From: Schaalia turicensis ACS-279-V-Col4
GTDB lineage: Bacteria; Actinomycetota; Actinomycetes; Actinomycetales; Actinomycetaceae
NCBI RefSeq assembly: GCF_000296505.1
Contig: NZ_JH815208.1
Location: 381,003 to 445,002, forward strand
Reading direction: 5' to 3'
Length of the DNA stretch: 64,000 nt
How positions within the stretch are numbered: position 1 is the first letter of the stretch; the number at the start of each line of letters is the position of its first letter. The notes beneath the pieces are model-generated. The model was not told the DNA's origin. It did not search any database and saw only the letters and a list, made by a program, of their open reading frames with translations. A program made the translations under genes and the position numbers. Positions 1 to 8,925 of the stretch are shown in pieces.

Positions 1-814
1 TCTCGAGTTGTTTCTGAAGGAAGACGACGATGAAGATCGAGGGGATCGTCGTCAAGGTCACTGCGGCCATCATCGGGCCCCAATCCGTGCCGCGCTCCCC
101 AGAGAACATCTGGAGGCCCAGCGGGATGGTGGCGAGACTCGAATCGTTAACGACGATGAGCGGCCAAAGGAACGTCGACCAGTAGTCGATGAAGGCGAAG
201 ACCCCGACGACCATGATCGGCGCCTTGAGGAGAGGCAGAAGAATCTTCGTCATGATCTCAAAATCCGAACACCCGTCGATCCTCGCAGCCTCCTCGAATT
301 CGAGGGGCAGGGAAAGAAGGAATTGACGGATGAGGAAGGCGCCGAAAGCCCCGAAGGCGAAGGGAACGATTAGCGCGAAGTAGGAGTTCATGAGGCCGAG
401 GCGTTGCATCCCAATATAGAGGGGGATAACAAGGACTTCCTGAGGAAGGACGAGCGTGCCGATGAACAGGAGGAACAGCTGGTCACGGAATCTGAAGCGC
501 AGACGCGCAAAGGCGTAGGCCGAGAGCGTTGAAACGAAAACTGAAAGGAGGGCGCCAGCGATCGAAACGATGAAAGAATTGAGAATGACGCGGCCGAAAG
601 GAATCGAGGTGAGAGCCGACGGGTAGTTCGACCACTCGAGTCGCGATGCGACGAGCGAGGCGCCCGACGAGAAGACCTCGGCAGTCGGCTTCAAGGAGGT
701 AACGACCATCCAAGAGAAGGGGAAAAGGAATACGAGGGCTATGAGGACGAGGAGGACGGCGGAACCGATTCGACCGATCCTGCGTCCGAGGGACACTCGC
801 GAGTTGTCACGCAT
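1..814 (-). CDS. Carbohydrate ABC transporter permease, MalG type (partial, 3' end outside window)
   Basis: This is the second inner permease of a family-1 sugar importer. The visible 271 residues start at an ATG at 814 (MRDNSRVSLGRR) and show a first membrane segment near residues 15-35, several more hydrophobic segments, and the EAA-loop region (EEAARIDGCSDFEIMTKILLP) that docks on the ATPase. The reading frame is open to the window edge and ends in FLQKQLE, so only about ten residues should be missing. The start overlaps the end of the upstream permease by 8 nt, so the two are translationally coupled. No ATPase gene is in view; such importers often share a general MsiK-type ATPase encoded elsewhere (family knowledge). 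The substrate cannot be told from sequence. Confidence 0.9.
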   Translation of the reverse strand, partial: MRDNSRVSLGRRIGRIGSAVLLVLIALVFLFPFSWMVVTSLKPTAEVFSSGASLVASRLEWSNYPSALTSIPFGRVILNSFIVSIAGALLSVFVSTLSAYAFARLRFRFRDQLFLLFIGTLVLPQEVLVIPLYIGMQRLGLMNSYFALIVPFAFGAFGAFLIRQFLLSLPLEFEEAARIDGCSDFEIMTKILLPLLKAPIMVVGVFAFIDYWSTFLWPLIVVNDSSLATIPLGLQMFSGERGTDWGPMMAAVTLTTIPSIFIVVFLQKQLE

Positions 815-1769
815 CGTAATTCACCCACTTTTTCTGCTGGCTGAACTGGAGGGCAGTCAGCAGCATGACGACGACAAAGAGGACCCAAGCCAACGAGGAC
901 GCGTAGCCAAGCTTGTCGAAAGCGAAGCCGTTTCGGTACAAGTAGAGAACCATCGTATTCGTGTTCTCTCCCGGGCCTCCGGCGGTAAGGAAATAGGGCT
1001 GAGCAAAGACCTTGAATGCCCCAATGACTGTCATGATCGTGCAGAAGAAGACGGTCGGGGAGATCATCGGAAAGACAACCTTGAAGAAGCGCTGGAATCC
1101 GTTAGCGCCGTCAATAGTCGCAGCCTCAAGGACGGACGTGTTCAGCCCGTTGAGGCCAGCCGTCAGAACAACGATGTTGTAGCCCAGTCCCTGCCACAGG
1201 GACATAATCAGAAGAGAGACCATCGCGAGCACAGGGGTGTTGAGCCAGGAGACCGGCTCGACGCCGATGGAGCCGAGCCCCGCGTTCACAACGCCTTGGT
1301 CGGATAGAAGAAGACGCCAGATGAGCGCGTTGCCCGCCATCGGGGTGACGACGGGGATGAAGAAGACAACGCGCAGGAAGCGGGACCAGAAGTCTGGCAA
1401 GTGCTGAAGCCAGTATGACAAACCTAGCGAGATCACCAGGTTGAGGAATGTGTAGCTCAGCGCGAAGACGACGGTGTTGCGCATGACGATCCAGAACGCT
1501 GGGTCCTGTCCGGAGAGCATGCGGACGTAGTTGTCGAGACCGACGAAGGTCGCGCCCCCAAAGAGCGACCAACTGAAGAAGCTGATCACCAGCGAGGCTA
1601 CGAGTGGGACGATTATGAAGCACACAAAACCGAGCATTCCCGGCGCAAGGTATATCGCAGCTCTCGCCGGGTCGCCCCGCCTCCCGGAGCGGGTCGCGGA
1701 GCGCACGGCTCCGCGACCCGTCCGGGTTCGAGCGTCGACTTTCCCGGAGGCCTCTAGTGCCATTCTCAC
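807..1769 (-). CDS. Carbohydrate ABC transporter permease, MalF type
   Basis: This 320-residue membrane protein is the first permease of the family-1 sugar importer. After a basic N-terminal tail (about 35 residues rich in Arg) come six predicted membrane segments beginning AAIYLAPGMLGFVCF, and the EAA loop reads EAATIDGANGFQRFFKVVFP. The GTG at 1769 is chosen because a GGAG lies 7 nt upstream; an ATG two codons later is less well spaced. It lies 31 nt after the binding-protein gene and overlaps the MalG-type gene, so the three form one operon. Codons of the tail form a 13-bp perfect hairpin (1690-1720). Confidence 0.93.
   Translation of the reverse strand: MRMALEASGKVDARTRTGRGAVRSATRSGRRGDPARAAIYLAPGMLGFVCFIIVPLVASLVISFFSWSLFGGATFVGLDNYVRMLSGQDPAFWIVMRNTVVFALSYTFLNLVISLGLSYWLQHLPDFWSRFLRVVFFIPVVTPMAGNALIWRLLLSDQGVVNAGLGSIGVEPVSWLNTPVLAMVSLLIMSLWQGLGYNIVVLTAGLNGLNTSVLEAATIDGANGFQRFFKVVFPMISPTVFFCTIMTVIGAFKVFAQPYFLTAGGPGENTNTMVLYLYRNGFAFDKLGYASSLAWVLFVVVMLLTALQFSQQKKWVNYDA
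1690..1720. repeat. 13-bp perfect inverted repeat in the permease N-terminal codons
   Basis: CGGGTCGCGGAGC at 1690-1702 pairs with its exact complement at 1708-1720 around a 5-nt loop. It lies within the first 30 codons of the MalF-type permease, in the poorly conserved basic tail. It could lower translation of the permease relative to the binding protein; that role is inference. Confidence 0.5.
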
Positions 1770-1800
1770 GGGTTCTCTCCGTTCCTGTCGCCTGGGGTAA

Positions 1801-3054
1801 TCACTGTGCAGAGCCGACGATCGACGCGAGGATGTCCTCGGCCGTGCGGGTCCCGCGGAAGCCCTCGGGGCTGTACTGAATGAACGACGTCGTGATCTGA
1901 TTCCACGCCGGAGTCGTCACGAGAGGAGTTCCGTTCTCAAGGAGATAGTTGATCGCTGCAACCGAATCCTCGGGCTTGCCTGCCGCCCACTGATCGACAA
2001 CCGAGGAGATCGAGGGAACGGTCCCGCGCGTCGCAGCGACCTTTCCGATGACCTCAGGAGTCACGAGCTGCATGAGAACCTTGAAAGCGGCTTCTTTGTC
2101 CGGGCAGGACTGGGCGATTCCGAATCCAGAGCCCTGGATAACGCCAATGGACTTACCTTCCGGATTCGGGACAACAGCGACACCAAGGTTCTCGCCAAGC
2201 TCCTTCTCGAAGGTGGAGTACATCCACGGACCATCGAAGAGCATCGCGGCCTTGCCAGAAGTGAAGGCACCCTGTGAGGGTGCATCGCCGTCGGCCGCAT
2301 TCGGGGCGACCGCGACACCTTCCTTGGCAACGAGATCGAATGCGAACTGAACACCGTCGACGAACTTCTGCTCATCGATCGTCACTTTGCCATCCTTCGA
2401 CACGACGCCGCCGAAGGAGTGCGCAAGGGAACCCGGGGCGTTGTCCATGAGGGCCGGCTTGACGGCGAGACCGTACTTGCCGTCGCTCGTAAGGGCCTTG
2501 AGGTCTGAGAGGAATCGCTCGGTGGAGTAGTCAGTACCCGGCTCCTCGAGGCCAGCATCCTTGAACATCTGGCGGTTGTAGTAGAGGACATCGGGTTCGG
2601 CGTCATACGGGAGAGCGACGATCTTCCCATCGAGGGTCATGCCCTTGATCATCGCAGCGTTGTAGGTCGAGGCTTCGACGCCGTTGGCCTTCATGAGTTC
2701 ATCGAGTGGCGAGAGGATGCCCTGGAGCTCCTGGGCGCGGGCAGCCTGCGTCGTAAGAATGCACGGCGCGTCGGATGCGACCATGCGGGTCTTCACCTTG
2801 GTGAAGTAGTCGTTGTAAGAGGGACCCTCGAACTCCAACGAGAATTCGGGGTTCTTCTCTTTGGCAATGTCCACGAAGGCTTGCCACTGCTCACGGTCAG
2901 ACTCCGAAGAGACCCACGCATACATCTTCGCCGTCTGGGCGGAAGAGCCGGCCTCCCCACTGCTTCCGCCGGAGGAGCACGCGGCAAGGAGCGATAGGGG
3001 CATGACAGCGGCCGCGAGAAGGGCGGTCCGCTTGATCGTGCGAGAAGTTCTCAT
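1801..3054 (-). CDS. Sugar ABC transporter substrate-binding lipoprotein (family 1)
   Basis: The 417-residue product begins MRTSRTIKRTALLAAAVMPL and has a lipobox LLAAC at about residue 25, followed by a Gly/Ser-rich linker, so it is an exported lipoprotein. The body has the family-1 solute-binding pattern: AMLFDGPWMYSTF and a GFGIAQSC segment near the hinge. The open frame extends further upstream, but the ATG at 3054 is the one that gives a proper signal peptide, with a purine-rich AGAAAGAGA ahead. It is the first gene of the operon with the two permeases. Probable ligand: an oligosaccharide or disaccharide; not resolvable further. Confidence 0.92.
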   Translation of the reverse strand: MRTSRTIKRTALLAAAVMPLSLLAACSSGGSSGEAGSSAQTAKMYAWVSSESDREQWQAFVDIAKEKNPEFSLEFEGPSYNDYFTKVKTRMVASDAPCILTTQAARAQELQGILSPLDELMKANGVEASTYNAAMIKGMTLDGKIVALPYDAEPDVLYYNRQMFKDAGLEEPGTDYSTERFLSDLKALTSDGKYGLAVKPALMDNAPGSLAHSFGGVVSKDGKVTIDEQKFVDGVQFAFDLVAKEGVAVAPNAADGDAPSQGAFTSGKAAMLFDGPWMYSTFEKELGENLGVAVVPNPEGKSIGVIQGSGFGIAQSCPDKEAAFKVLMQLVTPEVIGKVAATRGTVPSISSVVDQWAAGKPEDSVAAINYLLENGTPLVTTPAWNQITTSFIQYSPEGFRGTRTAEDILASIVGSAQ

Positions 3055-3590
3055 GTTCAGTCTCTTTCTTGGGAGGGGAACGACACAGGAAAGACCCTGC
3101 GTCCGAGCCGGGAGAGCACCGCCCGGGAGAGCACGTCGGTGTGCGATCCAGGCAACAGCGTTCATCTGACATTCGACGTCAACACTCTTCATTAAATGTG
3201 ACAAGCGCCATAGTACCATCCTTGCTTCATTAGGACAATTAGCAACTCTCCTTCGATCAAGGCGCGGGATTCGCAACCCCGACGCAAGTTCCACACCGGC
3301 GAACGAACCCTCACTTCCGAGAAGGAATGTTGCAATCTCCCAGCTAGACAGATATTTCTGCAACCCCATAGAACGAACGCAACACAATGCGCCCCCTACC
3401 AGGCGAACCATTATTTGATCTGACAAATATGTCACTCCTGCAGTAGGTCGTAGATGCCCGCGTGGGGACCAAACGTCGACACGGGAGGTGCAGTCCGGGT
3501 GAACGGCTACTCGGGCACTCGACCGACTGCGCCTCTCCTCGTGGGCGCAGTGCTGAGCGAGGGGCTCCCTTCGAGTTGGGGGTAAGCAGA

Positions 3591-3659
3591 GCCCTCAACA
3601 AGCTTCGTGGCGACTTCCTCTGCGTCCCTTTCGGCGCCACACCCGAAACTGCCGAAGAT
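3591..3659 (+). pseudogene. Relic of the N-terminal part of the mutarotase-like gene
   Basis: The translation of this short stretch, ALNKLRGDFLCVPFGATPETAED, matches residues about 50-72 of the intact gene at 5054-6028 (ILDKLRGDFLCVPFGAAPETAEE), and the DNA is nearly the same. No start, no upstream or downstream homology and no usable frame surround it. It is therefore a relic, in the same orientation as the intact gene 1.5 kb away. The rest of the 3055-3716 gap holds the promoter region of the binding-protein gene and nothing else that I recognise. Confidence 0.8.
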
Positions 3660-3716
3660 CCTGCATGCCGCCGGTTTCTCGTCACTCGGGCCAGATCCGA
3701 GGTGAAAGATGGCAGA

Positions 3717-3754
3717 AGATCCCGGCCTCGTACCTATTCACGAGGCCGGGATCT
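3717..3754 (-). terminator. Strong hairpin after the glycerate kinase gene
   Basis: A 15-bp perfect stem (AGATCCCGGCCTCGT with its complement) encloses an 8-nt loop, 32 nt past the glycerate kinase stop. There is no long U run, so termination may be factor-assisted or the hairpin may protect the mRNA end. Confidence 0.7.
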
Positions 3755-3785
3755 CTACTTAGTCGTACTCCTTACGAAGCCCGAA

Positions 3786-4892
3786 TTACTCAGCGTTCAA
3801 CGCACTCACAACCGCGGCGCGCAGGTTCTTTTGACCGTTCTTCAGTGCTTCTTCGAGTGGCTCAGCCGGATCACCGACCTTCACAATCTTGGAAACGCCG
3901 TGCTCAAGAAGGATTTCAGCACCTTCTTTAATTCGGCCAGCGAAGATCATAACGGGGACACCGGCAGCGCGCGCGATCGCTGTGACGCCAGCGGGGGTCT
4001 TACCGTTGATCGTCTGAGAGTCGACCGAGCCTTCGCCTGTGAACACCCAGTCGGCTCCCTGCACTGCATCGGCTAAGCCGACCGCGTCGGCGACAAGGTC
4101 AATTCCGGGCGTCAACTCCGCATGGAGGAAGGCACGTAGCGCAAACCCAAGGCCACCCGCGGCGCCCGAGCCCGGCAGAAGCGCGTCGTCTCCGTGACCA
4201 CTGACGGTGGCGAAATGCAGGTGGAGGGAATCGAAGTATTCGACCTGTTCGGGCTGGACTCCCTTTTGTGGACCAAAGACTGCGGTGGCGCCTTCAGGCC
4301 CGTTCAGCGGGTTGGTCACGTCGCAAGCGACCTTGACGCTTAGTCCGTCCAGCAACGCGTCCAAGGCAGACGTGTCAACGCTCGCTACTTGGTCGAGGTT
4401 TTCTAGCTTCGGGGCAAGCTCTGCACCATCCGCATCGAGAAGACGTGCTCCGAGCTCAACAAGCATTCCAATGCCAGCGTCATTTGTGGCAGACCCACCG
4501 ATTCCGATCAACAGTTCGCGTGCGCCACGCGACAGGGCGTCGCGAATAATCATGCCGAGGCCAGCAGTATTGGATTTGGCGACATTGCGTTCGTGGGGAG
4601 CGACCAGTTCAATTCCCGCACACGACGCAACATCAAGGACGGCTCGCCCGTCCGCGAGCGCGTATTCGGATTGAATCGGCCTGCCCAAGGCATCCATGTT
4701 GACGACCGTGATTCGGCGAGCTCCCCACGCAGTTGCAACGGCTTCAATGAAGCCTTCACCGCCGTCGGACATGGGGACGCGGACGCAGTCGGCATCGGGG
4801 TACACGTCATGGATTCCCTTTTCCATTGCCGTTACTGCTTCCAATGCAGTCATGTTCTCTTTGAAAGAGTCGGGTGCGAGGATGAATTTCAC
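3786..4892 (-). CDS. Glycerate kinase, GlxK/GarK type
   Basis: The 368-residue protein belongs to the type-1 glycerate kinases, which phosphorylate D-glycerate with ATP to 2-phosphoglycerate (or, in some members, 3-phosphoglycerate). Recognisable segments are the N-terminal KFILAPDSFKENMTA, PMSDGGEGFIEA near residue 50, and the IGIGGSATNDAGIGM loop near residue 125. The GTG at 4892 is preferred to the longer open frame because AAGGAAA sits just upstream and the protein then starts right at the conserved KFILAPDSFK. It is divergent from the mutarotase-like gene and ends in a strong hairpin. Confidence 0.95.
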   Translation of the reverse strand: MKFILAPDSFKENMTALEAVTAMEKGIHDVYPDADCVRVPMSDGGEGFIEAVATAWGARRITVVNMDALGRPIQSEYALADGRAVLDVASCAGIELVAPHERNVAKSNTAGLGMIIRDALSRGARELLIGIGGSATNDAGIGMLVELGARLLDADGAELAPKLENLDQVASVDTSALDALLDGLSVKVACDVTNPLNGPEGATAVFGPQKGVQPEQVEYFDSLHLHFATVSGHGDDALLPGSGAAGGLGFALRAFLHAELTPGIDLVADAVGLADAVQGADWVFTGEGSVDSQTINGKTPAGVTAIARAAGVPVMIFAGRIKEGAEILLEHGVSKIVKVGDPAEPLEEALKNGQKNLRAAVVSALNAE

Positions 4893-5053
4893 GGCGTTTC
4901 CTTGGGTGAGCAGGTGCCAGCACTGGGGTAGTACGGACAAACAGCATCATTACTGTTAACAACTAACAATAACGTGTATTGCCTGTTTTGAGAGCGGAAT
5001 TGACTAGGCTGAGAACAGGAACTGCCCTAAAGAAAATTGACGAAGGAGTCCAG
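4893..5053. promoter_or_regulatory. Divergent promoter region with TGTTA/TAACA inverted repeat
   Basis: The 161-bp gap serves two divergent genes, glycerate kinase and the mutarotase-like gene. TGTTA at 4954-4958 and TAACA at 4964-4968 form a short inverted repeat, in an AT-richer patch. This could be an operator shared by both genes; the arms are short, so confidence is low. Confidence 0.35.
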
Positions 5054-6028
5054 ATGAGCGTTTCGATCGGCACCGGTAAAGTTCGCGCAACTATCCAAAT
5101 TCAGGGCGCGATGACGACCGCACTTTTTGAGGCAGGAACGGATAAAGAGTTCACTCCCTCATACATTGCCACGTGGGAAGGTTTCCCCGAGGCCCCGATT
5201 TTGGACAAGCTTCGTGGCGACTTCCTTTGCGTCCCCTTCGGCGCCGCACCCGAAACTGCTGAAGAACTGCCCGAGGGATGGCGTAATGGTCACAACGGTG
5301 CCAGCCCCTGGATCCACGGCCCCTCCGCAAACCTGCGTTGGAACGTCGAGGCGCTGGAATCCGATTCTGCCGTACTCAGCCTGGACTACGCCGACGACGA
5401 CCCGGTGAAGCGCGTGGAGCGTCGCGTGACCTGCATTGAAGGTGCTGTTGAATTCGAAGACTCAATCATCATGCGCGCCGATGCTCGCCTGCCACTTGGT
5501 CTGCATCCCATCTTCCATCTTCCTGAGAACCCGGGAGATGCTCACATTGAGCTCGGCGAAGCCGATGGATTCTGGGCTTTCCCAGCCGACTCAGGAACCA
5601 CGGTTCTTGAACTTGGTGCGCGTTTCAGTGACCTTGCCAAGGCACCTCGAGCCGACGGTGGCACGATCGATCTGACTCACCTTCCCCTAACCGAAGAGGT
5701 TGACGAAATCGTTCTAACCGCGGGCCCCAAGGACGGGCGGGTCACCCTGATCAACGATGCTGAAGGATACAAGGCCACCCTTGAATGGGATCGCACCCTG
5801 TTGAATAACGTCATGTTCTGGATCTCCAACCACGGTCGTAAAGGTGCTCCGTGGGGAGGAAACAACCTCTGCCTAGGCGTCGAACCGATTACCTCGGCAT
5901 TCGACTTCGGTGAAGGCGTTTCAGCAGCGACCAACCCTCTGACGGAAGCCGGATATGCCACCGCGATCGATTTAAAGGCAGGTCAGACCTACACGATTAC
6001 TCACCGCATCAGTGCCGAGCGCATCTGA
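5054..6028 (+). CDS. Aldose 1-epimerase (galactose mutarotase)-like protein
   Basis: The 324-residue protein looks like a member of the galactose-mutarotase-like superfamily. LGLHPIFHLPE near residue 152 would carry the active-site His, and NLCLGVEPITSAFDFG near residue 275 the general-base Glu, by analogy with the family. The ATG at 5054 follows GAAGGAGTCCAG; the longer open frame to 4979 lacks such a site. The exact sugar is unknown; it may interconvert anomers of a sugar acid or hexose, and its divergent pairing with glycerate kinase hints at sugar-acid or glycerate metabolism. Two relics of homologous genes lie at 3.6 and 12.0 kb. Confidence 0.75.
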   Translation: MSVSIGTGKVRATIQIQGAMTTALFEAGTDKEFTPSYIATWEGFPEAPILDKLRGDFLCVPFGAAPETAEELPEGWRNGHNGASPWIHGPSANLRWNVEALESDSAVLSLDYADDDPVKRVERRVTCIEGAVEFEDSIIMRADARLPLGLHPIFHLPENPGDAHIELGEADGFWAFPADSGTTVLELGARFSDLAKAPRADGGTIDLTHLPLTEEVDEIVLTAGPKDGRVTLINDAEGYKATLEWDRTLLNNVMFWISNHGRKGAPWGGNNLCLGVEPITSAFDFGEGVSAATNPLTEAGYATAIDLKAGQTYTITHRISAERI

Positions 6029-6075
6029 GGCCTAGTAATACGTTTGAGAAACAGCGCAAAGGCTGACAGACGCAT

Positions 6076-6105
6076 GTGACCCCGAAGGAATTCCTTCGGG
6101 GTCAC
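6076..6105. terminator. Bidirectional terminator, perfect 30-bp palindrome
   Basis: GTGACCCCGAAGGAATTCCT and its continuation form a perfect 30-bp palindrome between the convergent mutarotase-like gene and the sugar permease gene. It can fold on either transcript. Confidence 0.85.
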
Positions 6106-6173
6106 ATTATTCAAGCCAGGTGTTTAAACCACCCTCTGCGATTAAGGCGTATCAAGCACGCGCTTGTTCAACC

Positions 6174-7337
6174 TCAGTTCTTCTTCGAGGAGATCAGGTC
6201 AACAGCGACTGCGAGAATCACAACGAGACCCTTGATGGACTGCTGCCATGCGGAGTCGACTGCCAGAATCGACAGGCCCATGTTCAGAACGCCCATGATG
6301 AGTGCACCGATGATGGCACCGGAGATCTTACCGATACCACCGGAGACCGCAGTACCACCGATGAAGGCTGCTGCGATAGCGTCGAGTTCGTAGTTGTTAC
6401 CTGCGGTTGCGACTGCAGCACCTGCGCGAGAGGTCGTGATGATGCCGGCGAGTGCGGCAAGGAAGCCCATGTTCACGAAGACCAGGAAGTCAGTGCGCTT
6501 GGTGTTGATACCGGACAGCTGGGCTGCGCGGAGGTTGCCACCAACGGCGTAGATGTGACGACCGAACTTCGTCTTCGCCATGACGAACGAGTAGATGACC
6601 ACCAGGACGCCGATGATGATGAGAACGATCGGGGTCCCACCGGAGGACAGGGAGAGCAGGTAGGTCACGAAGGCGATTGCCAGGGCTATCAGGACCTGAC
6701 CGGTGACGAACAATCCGAACGGGATGACCGCTGCACCTGCCTTGATATCCTTTGCGCGACGGCGGAAAGAGGAGAAGAGCGCGACTGCGATCGTTGCGAT
6801 ACCGATAACCAGAGTGACGACGTCAAGCATGCCCGCGTAGCCGAGGAACGGGGGCAGGGATCCGGCTGCGATGGCCACGAAGCCCGACGGCAGACCGGAA
6901 ACGGTTGCTTCTACGAGGACGATCGCGAGGCCACGGAAGATGAGCATGCCACCCAGGGTGACGATGAACGCGGGGATGCCAACGTAGGCAACCCAGAAGC
7001 CCTGCCAGCAGCCAATCAAGATACCGAGAAGCAGGCCGATGACCACTGCAAGTGGCCACGCAACGTGCATCTGGTACATGAGCAGTGCGACCACGCCACC
7101 GACGAAGGCGACGACAGAGCCGACAGCGAGGTCGATGTGGCGGGCGATGATGACCATGGTCATGCCGATGGTCAGAACCATCACGTACGCGTTCTGCTGA
7201 ATCAGCGAGGCGATATTGTTCGGGGCCAAAAGGCGGCCACCGGTAAGAATGTTGAACAGGATGACAATGACGACGAGCGCACCGAGAATCCCGTACTGCT
7301 GGAGGCTGCCCTGCAGCCGTTTGGTCGACTCTTTCAT
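6174..7337 (-). CDS. mmsB: Multiple-monosaccharide ABC transporter permease
   Basis: The 387-residue permease has about ten membrane segments and matches the MmsB/GguB type: the N-terminal QQYGILGALVVIVILFNILTGG, IDLAVGSVVAFVGG, and the IGGTAVSGGIGKISGAIIGALIMGVLNMG block near residue 330. It forms the channel of a ChvE-type importer for xylose, arabinose, galactose or glucose (family knowledge). Its ATG overlaps the ATPase stop by 4 nt (ATGA), so translation is coupled. It is the last gene of the chvE-mmsA-mmsB operon and faces the palindromic terminator. Confidence 0.93.
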   Translation of the reverse strand: MKESTKRLQGSLQQYGILGALVVIVILFNILTGGRLLAPNNIASLIQQNAYVMVLTIGMTMVIIARHIDLAVGSVVAFVGGVVALLMYQMHVAWPLAVVIGLLLGILIGCWQGFWVAYVGIPAFIVTLGGMLIFRGLAIVLVEATVSGLPSGFVAIAAGSLPPFLGYAGMLDVVTLVIGIATIAVALFSSFRRRAKDIKAGAAVIPFGLFVTGQVLIALAIAFVTYLLSLSSGGTPIVLIIIGVLVVIYSFVMAKTKFGRHIYAVGGNLRAAQLSGINTKRTDFLVFVNMGFLAALAGIITTSRAGAAVATAGNNYELDAIAAAFIGGTAVSGGIGKISGAIIGALIMGVLNMGLSILAVDSAWQQSIKGLVVILAVAVDLISSKKN

Positions 7338-8884
7338 CGTGCTTCCTTCACTCGTTCCTTGGTCATGAGCTTCATGAGAGATTCCTGTGTTGCTTCGGCC
7401 GCGGGAACGACACCCGTGATCATGCCTTGGCTCATTGTGTAGATGCGATCGCAGATGCCCAGAAGCTCGGGCAACTCCGACGAGATGACGAGGACAGCGT
7501 GACCCTCATCGGCTAGTTGCTGAATGATTTGGTAGATCTCGTACTTGGCACCGACGTCGATGCCTCGTGTCGGCTCGTCAAGGATGAGGATCTCGGGATC
7601 GGTGTTGATCCACTTGGCTAGGACAACCTTCTGCTGGTTGCCACCGGACAGGGACGACGCGAGTGCGTCGATCGACGAGGTCTTGATGCGAAGCTTCTGT
7701 CGGAAGTCTTCGACCAGCGCATCCTCGTCATGGGACTGGATGACGTGCCCCTTGATAATCTTGTCGATGGCTGCAATGGTGACGTTCTTGCGAATGTCTT
7801 GGATCAGGTTCAGCCCCATCGTCTTGCGGTCTTCGGGGACATATGCCAGGCGGTGGCTGATCGCCTTGGTCACGGTGGAGGTGTCGATGACCTCGCCGTT
7901 CTTGCGAACTTCACCGCTGATCGAGGTGCCGTACTGGTGACCGAAGATGCTCATGGCAAGCTCGGTACGTCCCGCACCCATCAGACCGGCCAGGCCGGTG
8001 ATCTCTCCGCGGCGCAGTTCGAAGCTCGCGTCGTCGACGACCTTTCGGCCAGTGTCGATCGGGTGGTGAACGGTCCAGTTGGAAACTTCGAGGATTGTGT
8101 CGCCGATGGTCGGCGTGTGCTCCGGGAAGCGGTTGGACAGTTCGCGACCGACCATCTTGGCGATGATTTCGTCTTCGGTTACGCCTTCGGGGCGGTGCAT
8201 GTCGATGTAGCCGACGGTCTTGCCGTCACGGATGATCGACGTGGAGTCGGCGATCTCGCGGATTTCTCCCAGCTTGTGGGAGATGATGATCATGGTGATG
8301 CCCTCTTCGCGGAGCTGACGCATCAGCTCAAGCAGGTGCTCAGAGTCATCGTCGTTGAGTGCTGCGGTCGGCTCGTCCAGGATCAGGAGCTTGACGTCCT
8401 TGGACAATGCCTTTGCGATTTCAACGAGCTGTTGCTGGCCAACGCCCAGGTCGACGACGCGCGCGTCAGGGTTGACGTCCAAACCGACCTTGTCGAGCAG
8501 TTCCTTCGCCAGAATCTTGGTTTCGTGCCAATCAACGAATCCGGCACGTCCCCGTTCGTTGCCAAGGAAAATGTTTTCCGCAACGGACAGGAACGGGGAC
8601 AGCGCCAGTTCCTGGTGAATGATGACGATGCCGACATCCTCCGATTCACGGATGGACTTGAATCGGCACTCCTCACCGGCGTACTCGATCGTGCCGTCGT
8701 AGGAGCCGTACGGGTAGACGCCCGATAGCACCTTCATGAGGGTCGACTTGCCGGCGCCGTTCTCGCCGCAGATGGCGTGGACTTCGCCGCGTCGGACCTC
8801 CATCGTCACGTCGTCGAGGGCCCTCACACCGGAGAACTCCTTGACGATGTGCGTCATGCGCAGGACCAGTTCATCGGTCTGCAT
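7334..8884 (-). CDS. mmsA: Multiple-monosaccharide ABC transporter ATP-binding protein
   Basis: The 516-residue ATPase has two fused ABC domains. The first has GENGAGKST near residue 40, a degenerate signature GVGQQQLVEIAKAL and LLILDEPTAAL; the second has GLMGAGRTEL near residue 294, LSGGNQQKVVLAKW near residue 405 and LILDEPTRGID. This is the standard layout for the CUT2 sugar importers. The ATG at 8884 is chosen over the adjacent one at 8887 because GAGG is then 6 nt away. It follows the binding-protein gene after a 41-nt gap and overlaps mmsB by 4 nt. Confidence 0.93.
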   Translation of the reverse strand: MQTDELVLRMTHIVKEFSGVRALDDVTMEVRRGEVHAICGENGAGKSTLMKVLSGVYPYGSYDGTIEYAGEECRFKSIRESEDVGIVIIHQELALSPFLSVAENIFLGNERGRAGFVDWHETKILAKELLDKVGLDVNPDARVVDLGVGQQQLVEIAKALSKDVKLLILDEPTAALNDDDSEHLLELMRQLREEGITMIIISHKLGEIREIADSTSIIRDGKTVGYIDMHRPEGVTEDEIIAKMVGRELSNRFPEHTPTIGDTILEVSNWTVHHPIDTGRKVVDDASFELRRGEITGLAGLMGAGRTELAMSIFGHQYGTSISGEVRKNGEVIDTSTVTKAISHRLAYVPEDRKTMGLNLIQDIRKNVTIAAIDKIIKGHVIQSHDEDALVEDFRQKLRIKTSSIDALASSLSGGNQQKVVLAKWINTDPEILILDEPTRGIDVGAKYEIYQIIQQLADEGHAVLVISSELPELLGICDRIYTMSQGMITGVVPAAEATQESLMKLMTKERVKEAR

Positions 8885-8925
8885 CATTCACCTCAGTTTC
8901 TAGGAGAGTTACTTACGTCCGAGGA

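Noticed and set aside
8..373. Plus-strand open frame over the MalG-type permease
   Set aside because: It is the antisense shadow of a clear permease frame; the composition (many Asp, Glu, Arg) has no protein character.
6120..7442. 440-codon plus-strand frame
   Set aside because: It is antisense to mmsB, which has clear motifs; the Asp/Cys-rich translation is typical of a high-GC shadow frame.
7730..8728. 332-codon plus-strand frame
   Set aside because: Antisense to the mmsA ATPase with intact Walker and signature motifs.
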